64,000 bases of DNA from Symbiodinium natans (GCA_905221605.1 CAJNDS010002479.1:955001-1019000); one strand, 5' to 3'. Counted from the first letter of the stretch, positions 50,101 through 55,800 are shown. The notes: generated by a model not told the origin, from the letters alone. Numbers and translations are program-made.

Positions 50101-50392
50101 TCCCCAAGGGGCCCCCTAATCCTATCCCCTAAATCCAAACCCTACAGGGAGAGGCCCCCCCCAAAAATGATAAGTAGAGTTCGAAGGGCCCTAGATTGGG
50201 TTATAAGGACCCCAAAATTGCTCATAGGTCCCGACTCTACACTCTGAAACAGTATGCTCTAAACTCTAAACCCCAAAGCTCTAGCATCGGCCTAGACCCT
50301 AAAACCTAAGCCCTAAAATCCTAAACCCTAAACCCTAAACCCTAAACCCTAAACCCTAAACCCTAAACCCTATACAGCATCGGCTGAGGTGA
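20095..50392 (+). CDS. Gene B: SVOP/sugar-transporter-like MFS permease in 23 mini-exons
   Basis: Twenty-three phase-compatible exons give 1278 nt, 425 residues plus stop, a normal MFS length, spread over 30.3 kb (about 4% coding). Order of motifs: N-terminal SVDEAFKQVGVGAG leading into TM1 (about 16-36); TM2 with the loop 2-3 signature GRLADRRGRRPALL (about 91-104); TM3; TM4 with R-x2-GVGIGVGGN (132-143); an acidic ELLP motif; TM5; TM6 ending in PESPHWLL; cytoplasmic loop ARATLEYLARLNG; TM7; second DRxGxGRR motif (300-307); PPEIRGTAHA (367-376); C-terminal LPETRPG. These are diagnostic of the SVOP/SV2 and sugar-porter branch, so it is probably a proton- or sodium-coupled organic solute permease; the substrate is unknown. 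Expected TM8 is not covered, so an exon is probably missed in 40144-41242. Many donors are GC, one is GA. Confidence 0.75.
20944..21031 (+). repeat. TTTAGGG array in gene B intron 1
   Basis: About twelve perfect units; four TCTAGGG units precede them at 20900-20928. Confidence 0.95.
21107..21235. mobile_element. Hairpin MITE in gene B intron 1
   Basis: GTTGGGCTGTCAGATTTCTA...GAAGAACCCCAAAAGAATCA is mirrored by TTCTTTTGGGGTTCTTAAGC...TAGAGAGCCCAAC. The same AAGAACCCCAAA / TTTGGGGTTCT arms recur at 58092 and 15983. Confidence 0.75.
21861..21922 (+). CDS. Gene B exon 2: TM1
   Basis: VGVGAGSWLLVFLAGAWLVC plus two bases, a clean hydrophobic helix. Acceptor acAG/G, donor AG/GTCTTC. Confidence 0.7.
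22573..22629 (+). CDS. Gene B exon 3: TM1-TM2 loop
   Basis: Phase 2 reading TFSAYAAEQGFIAPPGHQ, acceptor tgAG/G, donor CT/GTATAT, then a TTTAGGG array. Phase 0 (DLLCLRSRARL) is also open, but phase 2 connects canonically on both sides. Confidence 0.5.
22628..22708 (+). repeat. TTTAGGG array after gene B exon 3
   Basis: Starts within the donor region (GTATATGTTTAGGG) and runs for about eleven units. Confidence 0.95.
22918..22984 (+). CDS. Gene B exon 4: start of TM2
   Basis: YGVHPLERTLGLHASEIVFL then EQ. Donor CAG/GCCCCG. The frame stays open to a GTAAGA donor at 23031 (adding APETFCGGFKGRLMG), so a longer alternative exon is possible. Confidence 0.6.
23031..24695. other. Gene B intron 4: unique stretch with few telomeric units
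   Basis: 23040-23960 is largely unique and includes GCGCCCAAAACAGCCC-type short repeats (23230-23270), an AT-rich piece (23470-23600) related to 48385-48450, and a poly-G tract at 23680-23707. CCCTAAA (23984-24025) and TTTAGGG (24605-24650) blocks are short. No exon is supported. Confidence 0.5.
24696..24725 (+). CDS. Gene B exon 5: TM2, 30 nt
   Basis: AVLGGQILGP, in phase 0 on both sides, acceptor cgAG/G, donor CCA/GCCTTG. With exon 6 it gives GGQILGPIFWGRLAD, the standard end of MFS TM2. Confidence 0.6.
25385..25466 (+). repeat. TTTAGGG array upstream of gene B exon 6, with (CAACGCC)n
   Basis: About eleven heptamers, three of them GTGTAGG; then four copies of CCAACGC at 25468-25498 directly before the exon. 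Confidence 0.9.
25508..25580 (+). CDS. Gene B exon 6: MFS loop 2-3 signature
   Basis: IFWGRLADRRGRRPALLGSA then GMVL. G-R-L-A-D-R-x-G-R-R is the defining motif A of the major facilitator superfamily. Acceptor ctcAG/A, donor CTA G/GCCGCC. Confidence 0.85.
25598..25735 (+). repeat. TTTAGGG array after gene B exon 6
   Basis: About seventeen units beginning 18 bp after the donor. Confidence 0.95.
26540..26632 (-). repeat. CCCTAAA/CCCCAAA array before gene B exon 7
   Basis: Mixed units ending about 15 bp before the exon; paired with the (TTTAGGG)n at 26733-26815 on the other side. Confidence 0.95.
26647..26711 (+). CDS. Gene B exon 7: TM3
   Basis: CGLLTAVAQNFWQLVIAAGR then D, matching the MFS pattern G.LsA.A.NFW.L...R. 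Acceptor ctcAG/T; donor GAT/GTAGGG. CCCTAAA array on the left, TTTAGGG on the right. Confidence 0.8.
26733..26816 (+). repeat. TTTAGGG array after gene B exon 7
   Basis: Twelve near-perfect units starting about 20 bp after the donor. Confidence 0.95.
27012..27110. mobile_element. Short palindromic element, copy 1
   Basis: ATGCACTTACACAGTAAATG...ATAATTACCATTTACTTCTAG: the arms GTAAATGG...CCATTTAC are inverted. A second copy lies at 28526-28617 in the same orientation, flanking the tandem block between. Confidence 0.7.
27170..28450. repeat. Complex tandem duplication, including two 393-bp units
   Basis: Units built from AAAAACGCGCTGTTCCCGAG, TGGCTGGCCACGAGCACTCG and TTTTTTGATCCGGGTTTGAC recur at about 27310, 27455, 27590 and 27975. 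The segment 27560-27950 is repeated almost exactly at 27953-28343, so an identical 72-codon frame occurs twice (27789 and 28182). It is not recognisable as a protein. Confidence 0.85.
28526..28617. mobile_element. Short palindromic element, copy 2
   Basis: TGCACTTACCTGTAAATGGC ... ATAATTACCATTTACCTCTA, with ACTTACCTGTAAATGG / CCATTTACCTCTAGGTAAG as terminal inverted repeats, more intact than copy 1. Confidence 0.75.
28934..29292 (+). repeat. Higher-order 16-bp repeat GGGTTTAGGGTCTCAA
   Basis: About 22 units of a 16-mer containing one telomeric heptamer plus GTCTCAAGG, with GCCTCAAGGATT and GTCTCCAGGATT variants spaced through the array. Confidence 0.95.
29342..29363. repeat. Perfect 22-bp palindrome
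   Basis: TGCCCACGAATTCGTGGGCA with A and T extending it by one base on each side. Half-sites recur at 29325 (GCCCACGAAGG) and 29375 (CCCACAAATTCGTGGGC). Confidence 0.9.
29528..29605 (-). repeat. CCCTAAA array before gene B exon 8
   Basis: About eleven perfect units ending 25 bp before the exon. Confidence 0.95.
29630..29703 (+). CDS. Gene B exon 8: TM4 and acidic loop
   Basis: AGVGIGVGGNFLSLDILCEL then LPKA. GxGxGVGGN...ELLP matches the SVOP-branch TM4 (GFGVGGNLPVD...EFLP). Acceptor cAG/G, donor GG/GTGCAC. Behind a CCCTAAA array of about 80 bp. Confidence 0.85.
31248..31297 (+). CDS. Gene B exon 9: TM5
   Basis: GSMILLLCAWCTLELY, corresponding to RGxxMxLLxxxWTLG. Acceptor acAG/A, donor G/GTTGGC. 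The product is about 12-15 residues shorter than usual before exon 10; 32278-32310 (ALGHIEWALMG) could be an extra exon. Confidence 0.65.
31800..31876 (-). repeat. CCCTAAA array in gene B intron 9
   Basis: Eleven perfect units; a TTTAGGG block at 31968-31998 follows after 90 bp. Confidence 0.95.
32546..32633 (+). CDS. Gene B exon 10: TM6
   Basis: QRWRQGALSLFAAVPMAAAF then VLSLRFLP, matching WRxxxxxxAxPxxxxxxxxFxPE. A GC donor splits the Glu codon (CCT GA/GCCTCC). Confidence 0.85.
32693..32799 (+). repeat. TTTAGGG array after gene B exon 10
   Basis: Fifteen perfect units starting 60 bp after the donor. Confidence 0.95.
32838..32998. repeat. 41-bp tandem repeat inside a MITE family A-like element
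   Basis: Three copies of GGGACTTTGAACCTAATTTA plus GGAACCTTATAACCCAATTTA, then GGGCTCTTATGCC...TTGGGGGGGCCC, the family A right end. The repeat unit is itself the family A core, expanded. Confidence 0.7.
33170..33218 (-). repeat. CCCTAAA array before gene B exon 11
   Basis: About six units, 50 bp upstream of the exon; TTTAGGG variants (33323-33385) follow the exon. Confidence 0.9.
33267..33306 (+). CDS. Gene B exon 11: PESP-RWL motif
   Basis: SPHWLLEQGQTSQ. Joined to exon 10 it gives FLPESPHWLLEQGQ, nearly identical to the MFS sugar-porter/SVOP signature PESPRWLLxxGR. Acceptor aaAG/G, donor CAG/GTGGGG. CCCTAAA left, TTTAGGG right. Confidence 0.85.
34631..34669 (+). CDS. Gene B exon 12: cytoplasmic loop 6-7
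   Basis: ARATLEYLARLNG, matching the A...L..LARLNG helix after PESPRWL. Acceptor gaAG/G, donor GGC/GTCGGG. Confidence 0.8.
34968..35165 (-). repeat. Degenerate CCCCCAAA array before gene B exon 13
   Basis: About 25 units of CCCCCAAAC/CCCCAAAC, an unusually G-rich variant; the minus strand reads as Gly-Phe-Gly repeats that are not a gene. Confidence 0.9.
35172..35234 (+). CDS. Gene B exon 13: loop 6-7
   Basis: VQTSFGKLAAPEPVHLQQRE then Q. The NG-x4-GKL join fits the family. Acceptor aaAG/G, donor CAG/GCTCGG. It lies just after a long CCCCCAAA-type degenerate array. Confidence 0.6.
35556..36033 (-). repeat. CCCCAAA, CCCTAAA and CCCTTAA arrays before gene B exon 14
   Basis: Ten CCCCAAA units (35562-35625), CCCTAAA to 35652, a 280-bp unique insert with GCCGCCGACCC / GGGTCGGCGGA near its ends, then CCCTAAA (35931-35970) and about seven CCCTTAA units (35970-36025). 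Confidence 0.9.
36085..36153 (+). CDS. Gene B exon 14: start of TM7
   Basis: AYASWTGHVGKLFKLTAVWL then LGP. Joined to exon 15 it gives the W-x8-Y spacing of SVOP TM7 (WFIWFSNAFSYYG). Another frame (WKAVQADGSVAAWPCG) faintly resembles an RCC1 unit but ends in TAG. Confidence 0.6.
37256..37453 (+). repeat. (TTTAGGG)n array, about 28 units
   Basis: One of the longest uninterrupted arrays in the window, with one TTTAGTG variant, in gene B intron 14. Confidence 0.95.
37454..39180. other. Gene B intron 14 interior
   Basis: A family F element with GTACCCTTGGGTTTGGGGAC and AAGGGTACAACCTTG (37515-37640), TTTAGGG at 38160-38200, 38617-38705, 38837-38880 and 38962-39003, and a CCCTACAACCCT block (38430-38590). 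No exon could be supported. Confidence 0.5.
39183..39321 (-). repeat. CCCTAAA array
   Basis: About nineteen units, three CCCCTAAA, directly left of the exon-like island at 39327. Confidence 0.95.
39327..39376 (+). CDS. Exon-like island between gene B exons 14 and 15
   Basis: VGAIEDAVPVEQPPVR after acceptor cccAG/G, behind a CCCTAAA array. Exons 14 and 15 join perfectly without it, so it would break TM7; it may be an alternative or dead exon. Confidence 0.3.
39735..39826. mobile_element. MITE family B copy
   Basis: CTTGGGATGTTCCCCGGTAT then ACTAACAGTCCTTAGTAGAG and a decayed right end. It is followed by AACACGCCGCCAGGGTCGAC, also present at 35909. Confidence 0.65.
40028..40081 (-). repeat. 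CCCTAAA array before gene B exon 15
   Basis: About seven units, 11 bp before the exon; TTTAGGG (40177-40250) follows it. Confidence 0.95.
40093..40143 (+). CDS. Gene B exon 15: end of TM7
   Basis: ALDYFSLGLSSSSELAS, matching the SYYGLxLxTxEL pattern. Acceptor tgAG/G; the GT (40144) or GC (40138) donors both keep phase 0. Bracketed by CCCTAAA and TTTAGGG. Confidence 0.65.
40618..40722. mobile_element. MITE family B copy with both ends
   Basis: TTGGGATGTTCTCCCTTCCA at the left, AGAGGGGAACATCCTGAAA at the right, with the family centre GGGATTCTACTAGGGGGTAC. Confidence 0.75.
41091..41196. mobile_element. MITE family A copy
   Basis: TACAAGGAGGGTAAGGGCCC at the left, AAGGGGGCCCCTCCT at the right, core CAAATTGGGTTACAAGGACT. 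It sits about 45 bp upstream of gene B exon 16. Confidence 0.75.
41243..41331 (+). CDS. Gene B exon 16: second motif A and TM9
   Basis: VVITLLLLDRLGLGRRNFQF then ILYLGVGFC. DRLGxGRR is the C-half copy of motif A. Acceptor ttcAG/G, GC donor CG/GCGTCA, phase matched to exon 17. Confidence 0.8.
41347..41414 (+). repeat. TTTAGGG array after gene B exon 16
   Basis: Ten perfect units beginning 16 bp past the GC donor. Confidence 0.95.
41508..41629. mobile_element. MITE family A copy
   Basis: TCAAGGAGGGGCCCA / AAAGGGCCCCTCCTTGTA terminal inverted repeats; core AAGGGCCCTAAATTGGGTTA then TAAGGACCCTAAATTAGGTC. Confidence 0.8.
41838..41967 (-). repeat. CCCTAAA array before gene B exon 17
   Basis: About eighteen units with one CCTAAC slip, ending 45 bp before the exon. 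Confidence 0.95.
42013..42041 (+). CDS. Gene B exon 17: TM9-TM10
   Basis: (R)YVVGGLLGL after acceptor cccAG/G. A GA donor (C/GAGGGT) suits exon 18; the alternative donor is the first GT of the TTTAGGG array at 42046. Confidence 0.6.
42045..42308 (+). repeat. Two TTTAGGG arrays after gene B exon 17
   Basis: 42045-42137 starts inside the possible donor; 42210-42307 is a second perfect block after 70 bp of unique sequence. Confidence 0.95.
42800..42858 (+). CDS. Gene B exon 18: TM10 region, frame uncertain
   Basis: Phase 1 reads IAASCISFREIPYSSLVAA. All three frames are open over 80 nt (another contains KYPTRL). Phase 1 was chosen because it links both neighbours and keeps the total length a multiple of three. 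Confidence 0.4.
43213..43398. mobile_element. Family C-type ends enclosing a family A element
   Basis: AGTGAAGGTTCATGCGCAGG and CCCATGAACCTTCAAGTCG are inverted ends. Inside lies GCAAGGAGGGCCCCCG...TATAAGTAGAGTCATAAGGG, the family A left half: one element inserted into another. Confidence 0.6.
43600..43745. mobile_element. Family G element, copy 1
   Basis: AAGGAGGGACTCTTATGAA...CTACTTAGGTATGTAGGGAC...TTTCTAGAGGTCCCTCCTTG. A reverse-orientation relative lies at 54380-54540. Ends are inverted repeats (AAGGAGGGAC / GTCCCTCCTT). Confidence 0.75.
43833..43872 (+). CDS. Gene B exon 19: TM10
   Basis: VVTARCALFAASC, then a GC donor (G/GCAACT). R-x14-PE spacing to exon 20 is like that in SVOP. The frame stays open further (GNSAAEGIGV). 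Confidence 0.5.
44127..44252. mobile_element. MITE family A copy, most complete
   Basis: TACAAGGAGGGGCCCCCTTA at the left and GGGGGGGCCCTCCTTGTA at the right, with ACTACAGTTAAGGGACTTAT and GTTAGGGCCCTTATAACTCT. Confidence 0.85.
44501..44613. mobile_element. MITE family B copy with poly-G insert
   Basis: TTGGGATGTTCCCCCCTATA ... GTATAAAGGTGGAACATTACAA. The central GGGGG of the family is expanded to about 18 G (44548-44565). Confidence 0.8.
44756..44858 (+). repeat. TTTAGGG array in gene B intron 19
   Basis: About thirteen units with TTTGCGG and TTTGGGG variants at the start. Confidence 0.9.
45201..45278 (+). CDS. Gene B exon 20: PE-x-RGTAHA motif
   Basis: FCAPPEIRGTAHAMCTFSRL then FWTYF. 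Equivalent to the MFS PEvyPTxxRGTAHG...SR motif before TM11. The same frame extends upstream to 45140 through a cysteine-rich stretch (SCFDVAKCPHPVCMTC), so the acceptor could be earlier. GC donor TTT G/GCTGTC. Confidence 0.75.
45289..45345 (-). repeat. CCCTAAA array after gene B exon 20
   Basis: Eight units starting 11 bp after the donor: one of the exceptions where CCCTAAA, not TTTAGGG, follows an exon. Confidence 0.95.
45714..45832. mobile_element. MITE family A copy
   Basis: TACAAGGAGGGGCCCCTTTA, core AGCTAAGGGACTTATAACCC, right end TTTTGGAGGCCCTT partly eroded. Confidence 0.75.
45957..46107. mobile_element. MITE family C copy interrupted by a telomeric array
   Basis: Ends GTACTTGGAGGTTCATGG and CCATGAACCTCCAAGTC. 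Inside, 45984-46023 is six TTTAGGG-type units, absent from the copies at 17531, 56719 and 56963. Confidence 0.8.
46138..46252. mobile_element. MITE family A copy, diverged
   Basis: TACAAGGAGCGGCCCCCTTA / GGCGAGCCGCTCCCGGTAA ends; core GTTCAGGGACTGATGTTTAG. Confidence 0.65.
46672..46715 (+). CDS. Gene B exon 21: TM11
   Basis: QFVSPGVCGALLSM; joined to exon 20 it gives WTYFGQFVSPGVCG. Acceptor ccaAG/G, donor ATG/GCTGTG. The frame continues (AVLLLTWEEEG), so a longer exon is possible. Confidence 0.65.
47430..47480 (+). CDS. Gene B exon 22: TM12 and LPET motif
   Basis: AVAAGLLVQQLPETRPG. LPETRG-like motifs close TM12 in sugar porters and SVOP. Acceptor taAG/G; the donor GT is the first base pair of a (GTTTAGG)n array of about 190 bp. 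Confidence 0.8.
47480..47663 (+). repeat. TTTAGGG array after gene B exon 22
   Basis: About 26 units beginning exactly at the donor GT, with CTTAGGG and TTCAGGG variants in the middle. Confidence 0.95.
48990..49540. other. AT-rich island without telomeric repeats
   Basis: 550 bp of low-GC sequence with recurring GCATTG, TTGCATGATGTCAT and TGTCATGTGTTG-like words and a (TA)n/(CA)n tract at 49065-49090. Composition is unlike the rest of the window; it may be a degenerate satellite or an inserted element. Confidence 0.5.
50318..50371 (-). repeat. CCCTAAA array before the last exon of gene B
   Basis: Seven perfect units ending seven bases before the exon. Confidence 0.95.
50378..50392 (+). CDS. 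Gene B last exon with stop (or 11-nt micro-exon)
   Basis: After acceptor acAG the sequence CATCGGCTGAGGTGA reads HRLR-stop in phase with LPETRPG. Alternatively the excellent donor GTGAGT at 50389 makes an 11-nt exon (50378-50388) spliced over 40 nt to 50429-50474, ending SPEMSASSLKDAIKV-stop. Both keep the frame. Confidence 0.45.
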   Translation, partial: HRLR

Positions 50393-50557
50393 GTACCTCG
50401 CCTTGACTCCTGGGCCGTTGACAAACAGCCCTGAGATGTCTGCAAGCTCCCTGAAGGATGCCATCAAAGTTTGAGCTTACCTGGCTCTTTGTAGCGTTTA
50501 GGATTCAGGGTTTAGGGCCAGGGTTTAGGGCTTAGGGTTGAGGGTTGAGGGATGAGG

Positions 50558-50705
50558 GTTGAGGGTTTAGGGTTTAGGGTTTAGGGTTTAGGGTTTAGGG
50601 TCTAGGGTCTAGGGTCTAGGGTCTAGGGTCTACGGTCTAGGGTCTAGGGTCTAGGGTCTAGGGTTAGGGTTTAGGGTTCAGGGTTAGGGTTTAGGGTTTA
50701 GGGTT
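50558..50705 (+). repeat. TTTAGGG and TCTAGGG arrays between genes B and C
   Basis: Six TTTAGGG units, then a homogenised block of about ten TCTAGGG units (50598-50662), then TTTAGGG again. Exons of gene B and gene C flank it, so such arrays are not confined to introns. Confidence 0.95.
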
Positions 50706-50985
50706 GGGGCTCAGAAGGTTGTCTGGAGTCTTAAGAGGGCATCGGGTGGGTTTAGGGTTTAGGGTTTAGGGTTTCGGGTTTAGGGTTTAGACACCCCTGC
50801 AAGTTGGCCCCGACTACATCATCCAGGCCCATTTCCTCAGTCCCTGCCTACTAACACCCTCGCACCCTCACATCCTAGCATCCTGAAAACCCTAGGCCCT
50901 GAGCCCTAAGGCCTAAACCCCGAACCCTAAACCCTAAACCCTAAACCCTAGCCCTAAACCCTAAACCCTAAACCCTAAACCCTAG

Positions 50986-51084
50986 ATGGCCCCCTCAAGC
51001 ACAGAGCTCTTCAGTGCGTCCAAAGGGGCAGCACCTGCCGCCGAACCTTGGGGTTCGAAGTCGCCGGAAGGCGTGACGTTTGAG
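50986..51084 (+). CDS. Gene C exon 1 with start codon
   Basis: MAPSSTELFSASKGAAPAAE then PWGSKSPEGVTFE. The ATG follows an AG (cctAG/ATGG) right at the end of a CCCTAAA array, so that AG could be a spliced-leader trans-splice acceptor. Donor GAG/GCTCCC; a later GT at 51101 gives the wrong phase. Confidence 0.6.
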
Positions 51085-52724
51085 GCTCCCGACTGCTCAA
51101 GTTTAGGCTTAAGGGTTTAGGGTGTAGGGTTGCGGGTTTAAGGTCCTAATAAGCCTAAGCCCTAAACGCTAAACCGGACACATGGGTATTTTTCAAAAAT
51201 AGGGGTACCCCTTTTGTATACCCCAAACAGAATGGAATCCCCCTAAAGGAACGCCCCCCAAAATGGGTACCCCCACCCTAAACCGGAAAACCCTAACCAC
51301 TAAACCCCACATGGAGTCTGAACGCAAGAGCGGGGTCTACGGCGTGGCCGAGGGTTTTAGGGTTTAGGGTTTAGGGTTTGGGGTTTGGGGTTTAGGGTTT
51401 AGGGTTTAGGGGGAGCGACGTGGAGTTTCAGAGTGGCGCTGTTGAAGACTTGAGCATTGCCGCGCTGCGGTCGCTGGGGCAATGGTTCCTCCGGCTCGCT
51501 GTGCGCGACTGGCGCTTGCTGGGTCCAACAGGATCTCCTGAGCACAAAGTCCTCGAAAATGGAGGCAGCACTAGAATAATCTGGGCTCTCTTATTAAGGA
51601 CGCTACCATGGTAATACCCTTAGCAATGTATCGCCCTTTCTCTGGTAACCTAGCCACCTATATCCTAAAAAAAATCAGCACCCTTATTCTGATGGCCTCC
51701 TCAACAAGAGCCCAGGTAATTACTGCAGTACGTGTACAGGTTCCGCGCGGAGGCATGAACTGTGTCAAGCTAGCATGTAGGGTCGGGAATGGAAATTCTA
51801 AACCCTAAACGCTAAACCCTAAACCCTAAACCCTAAACCCTAAACCCTATACCCATAACCCTAAACCCTAAACCCTAAACCCTAAACCCCAAACCCCAAA
51901 CCCTAAACCCCAAACCCGAAACCCTAAACCCTAAACCCTAAACCCTAAACCCTAAACCCTAAACCCTAAACCCTAAACCCTAAACCCCTAAACCATAAAC
52001 CCTAAACCCTAAACCCTAAACCCTAAACCCTAAACCCTAAACCCTAAACCCTAAACCCTAACCCTAAACCCTAAACCCTAAACCCTAAACCCTACAAACC
52101 CTAAACCCGACAAACCCTAAACCCTAAACCGCAGAACAGTTCATGCCACACTTCTACCAGCCCACTGTCGCGCAGTGGGTGTCGCTTGCACCTCAGTGGG
52201 TGCCCCTGGGCATATGAGCTGGCGTCGAACCCCCACATCCTACACCCAAAGAGCCCTAAGCCCTAAACCCTAAATCCTACACCCTAAACCCTAAACCCTA
52301 AACCCCAAGCCCTTAACCCTAAATCGTACAAGAGCCCGAAGAACCCGGCGCAAGCCTCTAAACCCCTTCAGAATGCCCCTAAACCCTAAACCCTAAAACC
52401 CCAAACCCTAAAACCCTCGACCCAAGAGACCCTGGGCCTGATGAGCTCTAGGATTTAGGGTTTAGGGTTTAGGGTTTAGGGTTTAGGGTTTAGGGTTCAT
52501 GGTTGGCTCTTGGCTCATATACCCCAGGACATTGTTGGACTCACCAGTTTCCCCTTGCAGCAAGCATGTTGATGGGTTCAGCATCGCTATTTCTACGATT
52601 CTCATATCCATTGCTACTACTGGTGCTGCCGCTGCTGCTGCAGCTGCTGCAGCTGCTCTTGCTGCTACGACTATTGGGACTACTGCTCATTCTGCTGCTG
52701 CTACTGCTACTACTGCTACTACTG

Positions 52725-52791
<67 letters not shown>

Positions 52792-52819
52792 AACTACTAC
52801 AACAACAACAACAACAACA

Positions 52820-52866
<47 letters not shown>

Positions 52867-55800
52867 AACTACTACAACGACCACCACAACGACTACGACC
52901 ACTAAAGCCAAAATCTGGAGACCAGGTCAACCCTCGGCTTGTCTCGGGGAAACAGACCAAGAGGTATAAACTTGCTACGACACTACTTAAAGGCTCAGGG
53001 AATGTAGTTTGTGCGGTTTAGGGTTTTGGTTGCAGGGTTCAGGGTTTAGGGTTTAGGGTTTGGGGTTTAGGGTTTAGGGTCTAGGGCTAGGCGATAGATA
53101 GGAAGACCCCAGCCATGGACAGTTCTGACCTTACTAAGTTCCCTGAGCCTCTAAGTAGAGGAGGCACGGACGCTCCCCCGCGCCTGGTAGCATCGAAACG
53201 CCCTGGCAACTTCACCGTAGGAATGCCGACACAACCCACAACTCTAAGCCCACGGAGCTCTAGACTTTCAAGCCCTAAACCCTATACCCTACACCCTGAA
53301 TCCATTAAACGCAGTAAATGCTATAGACTCAACGATCACATGAAGCCGAAGGCCAGGGGACGTGGGTGGCTCCCAAAGTAGTGATGGTTTAGGCTTTTGG
53401 GTTAGGGGTTTGGGGTTTAGGGTTCGGCGGTTCCTACTACGAGGATCCAGAGTAGGCCCTTATTCCTATGTTTAAGGTCTAGGTTCTCACTGTAAATTCC
53501 TTTCAACCAAAGACAGTCGCTTGTTATTTCTGGGTTGCTCTGGTGTCTAGATTATATTACGGAGATAATGATGAGAAATGGCTGAGAACTGAACCGAATT
53601 AATCTCTGGGCTTTGAAGTCGAGACGATGCCCCTCATTTTCGACGCCAGTTTGGGTCATTAAGTTGTGTGCTGAAGGGTCCAGGTTTTTTAGATGGGGTT
53701 CAATATTTTGCACAAGGACGCTATATTTCCGAAACCCAAGCCCTGTAAACAATGCCCGGGAACGCTGCCAAGCGCTTTTCCTGTTTGCCATCAAGAAGAA
53801 ACTCGTGGCAGAGATGTGCGCAGGAATGTTCAGCGATCAACAGAGTGAGTGCCAGTACTCGTGTACCCCCCCAATTTTTTAGTCTTGAGTTTTGCAGCGT
53901 GTCTCATACCTTGGCAAAGCATATGCTGTAATTACCTCAGGAGCCAAGACCTACTTGTTTGTAGGTTACCGAACCACTAATCCTGTAAGGCAACCTGCCA
54001 AGAATGTAGGTTTGGGTCTCTGATGGTATAGCCCGGCAACCCACAAACCCTGCCCTCCGCCGGACCCTTCCGAACCACCGCAGTTGATTGCATTTTACCC
54101 ACTTAGGGGCCTCGTCACAGTCTTCGGCCTAGGTCAAGGGATGCCTCGAAGGACTCAGACGCGAACCTTATTCCCTGAACCCTAACCCCCAGACAGCTAC
54201 TGTATTACCCCTAGACTCTGTTAAGATCCTTGCTAGCAGTTTCGCATTTAGGGTTGAGGGTTTAGGGTTGAGGGTTTCGGGTTTAGGGGTTGGGTTTAGG
54301 GTTTCGGGTTTAGGGTCAGGTGTTATGGTTTAGGGTTTGGGGTTTGGGGTTTAGTGTTTCGGGTTTAGGGTTTAGGGGTACTACTAAGGGGTATAAGGAG
54401 GGCCCTAGAAGGACCCTTAATCTTATTCCCCTACATGACCCCCATTTCTACCTTACATAGTCCCTACATACCTAAGTAGCCCCCAAATAACCCCTAAGTA
54501 ACCCCCAAGCTCCCTTACAAGGGTCCCCCCTTTAGTCCCTTGAGGTTAGGAGTTGGGGTTTAGCGTGGCAAAAGTCTGAACCCAAACAGCCCGTCACTTC
54601 CGCTAACCCCTTAGGGACTAAACCCCATATATCCTGCATCCCTAGATCTTTTCAACCCCTAAGCCCTAAACCCTAGCCCTAAACCCTAAACCCTAAACCC
54701 TAAACCCTAAACCCTAAACCCTAAACCCTAAACCCTAAACCCTAAACCCTAAACCCTAAACCCTAAACCCTAAACCCTTTAAACCCTAAACCCTAAACCC
54801 TAAACCCTAAACCCTAAACCCTAAACCCTAAACCCTAAACCCTAAACCCTAAACCCTAAACCCTAAACCCTAAACCCTAAACCCTAAACCCTAAACCCTA
54901 AACTAAACCCTTCTCAAAACCCTTCAGCCCTAAAACCGCAACACCCACACGCTCGACCCTTGTACACCCCGTAAAGAAACGCGATCAACCCCGCACAGTG
55001 CCCTGAAACATTTCATAACTGTGTAACTAGTGGTTCGAAGGGGGTGTAAGCCCCGAATCCTAAAGCCCTCAACCGTCGCAATTCCGGGTAGTCCTAAGGG
55101 TAGTTCCCAAATCCTTACCCGAATCAGGCGAATCCGGATTTCCCCTTCCCACAACATTCCCGTCGGTCGTGTCCCCACACCTCCACAACCCCCCCCCCCA
55201 AACACTAAACCCTAAACCCTAAGCCCTAAACCCTAAAAACACAGTAGCTCTTTGCTCCGTTTCGGCGAGGTCGCTCACATGGCCATCGCGTCGTAGAGCT
55301 GGAAGAGAGATTGAAGGCCTTTAAGGATTTGATTTAAAACCCTAAACCCTAAACCCTAAACCCCAAACCCTAAACCCTAAACCCTAAACCCTAAACCCTA
55401 AACCCCAAGGTTCGGGCTCTTGGGGCCCTGGGGGTTTTCGGGAGTCTTGGGAGTCTGGCGTTGCGGGGTTACGTGTTTATAGGGGCCCTGGGGCTTTTAG
55501 AGTTAGGCTTGGTAGCCCGGTGGTACCCTTTTCCTCTTTTTTGGTTCTGGTTCCCTTTATAAAGTAACCAACCAACAAAGGGTGCCCTTATGATAATATG
55601 ATGACTGGTCTACTAAGTAGGGCTTTTAGGACTTGAGGCTTTTTGTTCATCTAAGCTCCTGGTGCGGAGCAGGCCTCCAAGGGTCCTTGTGGATATGATG
55701 CACCCGCAAGGGGTTTAGGGTTTAGGGTTTAGGGTTTAGGGTTTAGGGTTTAGGGTTCAGGGATTCGGGGGACTCCAACAAGCGCTTAGCGTCAGGTGTT

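Larger units (their letters stand above)
47664..50377. other. Gene B last intron interior
   Basis: Short telomeric blocks at 47723-47765 and 47846-47955; an AT-rich element at 48385-48450 related to 23470-23560; CCCTAAA at 48618-48712, 48804-48845 and 48957-48985; an atypical T/G-rich island at 48990-49540; CCCTAAA at 49768-49865 next to poly-C; G-like and A-like element fragments at 49900-50230. No exon seen. Confidence 0.5.

Noticed and set aside
51796-52130. True chromosome end
   Set aside because: Arrays of both polarities alternate throughout and coding exons continue on both sides, so these are interstitial repeats.
52499-53021. Long frames of poly-Thr, Leu, Ser and Val
   Set aside because: Products of the trinucleotide repeat, open in all frames on both strands.
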